From assembly GCF_016864555.1 (NCBI RefSeq), contig NZ_CP044011.1:2437501-2501500 (forward strand): a DNA stretch of 64,000 nucleotides. The letters are read 5' to 3'. Of this stretch, positions 62,532 to 64,000 are shown piece after piece. The translations under genes and the position numbers were made by a program. Every line of letters starts with the position of its first letter. Position 1 is the first letter of the stretch. This DNA comes from Sinorhizobium sp. BG8 (lineage in GTDB: Bacteria > Pseudomonadota > Alphaproteobacteria > Rhizobiales > Rhizobiaceae). The notes under the pieces were generated by a model, which ran no database searches, was not told the origin of the DNA, and worked only from the letters and a program-made list of their open reading frames with translations.

Positions 62532-64000
62532 GGGTTGCCCTGAAGCGCTCGGCGCTCGCCGTCCTAGCCGGTGTGCTCGCGGCCGGTCTGATGCCGGAAG
62601 ACGTCGTGACGCCGTCGGCGTGGGCGCAAAAGCACCTGGTCGTGCCGGACGGACCGCGCTCCGGCGAAATCTGGGATGCGCGCGAGACGCCTTACATCTG
62701 TGAACCGCTCGACATGATGGCGACGGAAGCGGGCGTCAACGAGATCGCCGTTCGCAAATCTGCGCAGACCGGCTTCACGACGATGGTGTTGGCGGCAGTC
62801 GGGCACATGATCGACAAGGACCCGTGCCGGGGCATGATCGTTCAGCCGACGACCGGCGCGCTCTCCGACTTTAATCGCGACAAGCTGGGGCCCGCGATCG
62901 AGCAGTCGCCGCTGCTCAAGAAGAAGGTGAAACCGCAGACGTCGCGCGAGGGCGACGCCTCGACGACCACATCGAAGCGTTACCCGCACGGTTCGCTCAC
63001 GCTCGCGATTGCGACTTCCGCGGCCGATCTGCGTTCGAAGACGATCAAGAAGGCCTGGCTCGACGAGATCGACGAATACCCTGACGACCTCGACGGACAG
63101 GGCGATCCCATCGGCATGGTCGAGGCGCGGCAGGAATCCTTCCTGATGTCCGGCGAGTGGCTGCGGGCCTACGTCTCGACGCCGACCGTCAAGGGCGCGT
63201 CGAAGATCGACGACTATTTCCATGCCGGTGACCAGCGCTATTGGCACATTCCGTGCCCGCAGTGCGGCGCCGACTTCAAATTCATCTTCGACCGAAAGCA
63301 CTTTCGCTTCAACGACAGCTACCCATACGAGGCGCACTATGTGACGCCGTGCTGCGGCGGTATCGTCGAGGCGCACGAGAAAGTGGCGTTGATGCGCAAG
63401 GGCCGGTGGATTGCGGAAGCGCCGCGGCCCGGCGCGTTCCCGTCCTACCACTTCGACGCCCTGACCTCTCCCTTCGTTCCGTGGGACAAGATCGCCTCAC
63501 GTTTCGTCGAAGCGAATGACGATCCGCAGAAACTGAAGGTGTTCTACAACCTGACGCTCGGCCTCGCCTACGATATGAAGGGCGACGCTCCGGACCACGT
63601 TCGTCTCATGGAGCGCCGCGACTCCCATCTGACGCGCGGACACATTCCGGCGCTCGGCCTCATCCTGGTCGGCTCGGCCGACGTGCAGATGAAAGGCATC
63701 TGGTACTCAATCCGCGCCTACGCGCCGGATCGTCAGTCCTGGGTCGTTGATGCCGGCTATCTTGACGGCGCGACCGATGATCCGCATGGCGGAGCCTTCG
63801 TGATGCTGGAGGAGATCCGGACGAAGCAGTGGCCGGACGCGTTCGGGCAGAGGCGGACTGTGGATGCATTCGGGATAGACTCAGGCTACCGCTCGCACGT
63901 GGTTTACACCTGGGTGCGCGGCAAGCACGCGACCTTCGCCCTGAAAGGGCTGGACGGCTGGTCTCGTCCGGCGCTGGGGCAGCCGTCTCCGGTTGATATC
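62528..64000 (+). CDS. Phage terminase large subunit, GpA-like (cut by window end)
   Basis: 491 residues visible, continuing past the window. It has the GpA-type ATPase loop KSAQTGFT (77-84), the Walker B-like KKAWLDEIDEY, and cysteine pairs (IPCPQCGADF, VTPCCGG), plus the nuclease-region start (SADVQMKGIWYSIRAYA). It packages DNA into the capsid. The start at 62528 overlaps the small subunit's stop. Confidence 0.92.
   Translation, partial: MRVALKRSALAVLAGVLAAGLMPEDVVTPSAWAQKHLVVPDGPRSGEIWDARETPYICEPLDMMATEAGVNEIAVRKSAQTGFTTMVLAAVGHMIDKDPCRGMIVQPTTGALSDFNRDKLGPAIEQSPLLKKKVKPQTSREGDASTTTSKRYPHGSLTLAIATSAADLRSKTIKKAWLDEIDEYPDDLDGQGDPIGMVEARQESFLMSGEWLRAYVSTPTVKGASKIDDYFHAGDQRYWHIPCPQCGADFKFIFDRKHFRFNDSYPYEAHYVTPCCGGIVEAHEKVALMRKGRWIAEAPRPGAFPSYHFDALTSPFVPWDKIASRFVEANDDPQKLKVFYNLTLGLAYDMKGDAPDHVRLMERRDSHLTRGHIPALGLILVGSADVQMKGIWYSIRAYAPDRQSWVVDAGYLDGATDDPHGGAFVMLEEIRTKQWPDAFGQRRTVDAFGIDSGYRSHVVYTWVRGKHATFALKGLDGWSRPALGQPSPVDI

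Overview
The window looks like part of an alphaproteobacterial chromosome, most likely Rhizobiales. The evidence is the high GC content, the rlmB / tRNA-Tyr / tRNA-Gly neighbourhood, the rhizobial-type redox and LysR gene content, and the style of the prophage. It has three parts: an accessory region (about 1-42500), a short stretch of probable core genome (about 42500-46100), and the early and packaging part of a prophage that runs off the right edge (46134-64000).

Accessory part 1 (1-23720) is redox and small-molecule metabolism. It holds an F420-reductase-like protein, a membrane-anchored PQQ-type sugar dehydrogenase, two SDRs, two zinc/quinone-type alcohol dehydrogenases (one with a Tat-like leader), a RibD-C/DHFR-like reductase, a GMC oxidoreductase followed by a double-domain CoA-transferase, a small tyrosine recombinase, tandem dienelactone-hydrolase-like proteins and two exported DUF1254 proteins. 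LysR, HxlR and AraC regulators sit among them, mostly divergent from their likely targets. The AraC gene is frameshifted. Intergenic gaps carry copies of a diverged repeat family.

Accessory part 2 (24083-35200) is metal and copper handling. A MerR regulator is divergent from a glutaredoxin/MauE-type fusion across a mer-like promoter. Next come an AniA-type copper nitrite reductase, DUF305, a frameshifted four-helix copper-storage (Csp-like) gene, and a minus-strand operon of small secreted protein, multicopper oxidase, Cu+ P-type ATPase, DUF2933, SRPBCC and EF-hand protein. A cytochrome c-prime-like protein, a CopZ-like chaperone and an ArsR regulator with a broken arsN-like gene follow.

Accessory part 3 (35557-42571) holds a two-gene unit of a superfamily I helicase and DUF2290. 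It sits between decayed arsenic/copper genes (arsN-like on the left; DUF6428-like and cytochrome c remnants on the right). Two serine recombinases follow, and the last one reads into a tRNA-Thr gene, which marks the island edge. The helicase-DUF2290 pair is the best candidate for an undescribed (probably defence) system.

The core part carries LysR/azoR, a small secreted protein, rlmB, tRNA-Tyr and tRNA-Gly. The prophage begins right after tRNA-Gly with its integrase and a leftward operon of small genes. An S24-type repressor and a Cro-like protein face each other across a GTAGC-N7-GCTAC operator that recurs in front of the leftward operon. The rightward genes are a CII-like regulator, a frameshifted NPPY methyltransferase-like gene, a repeat-rich cytosine methyltransferase, a replication protein with iteron-like repeats inside its gene, a phage NusG paralogue, a strongly structured RNA followed by an intrinsic terminator, a tail-Z-like protein and the terminase subunits. 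Three genes in the window are broken by apparent one-base deletions, two of them in homopolymers, so consensus sequencing error should be excluded before they are called true pseudogenes.
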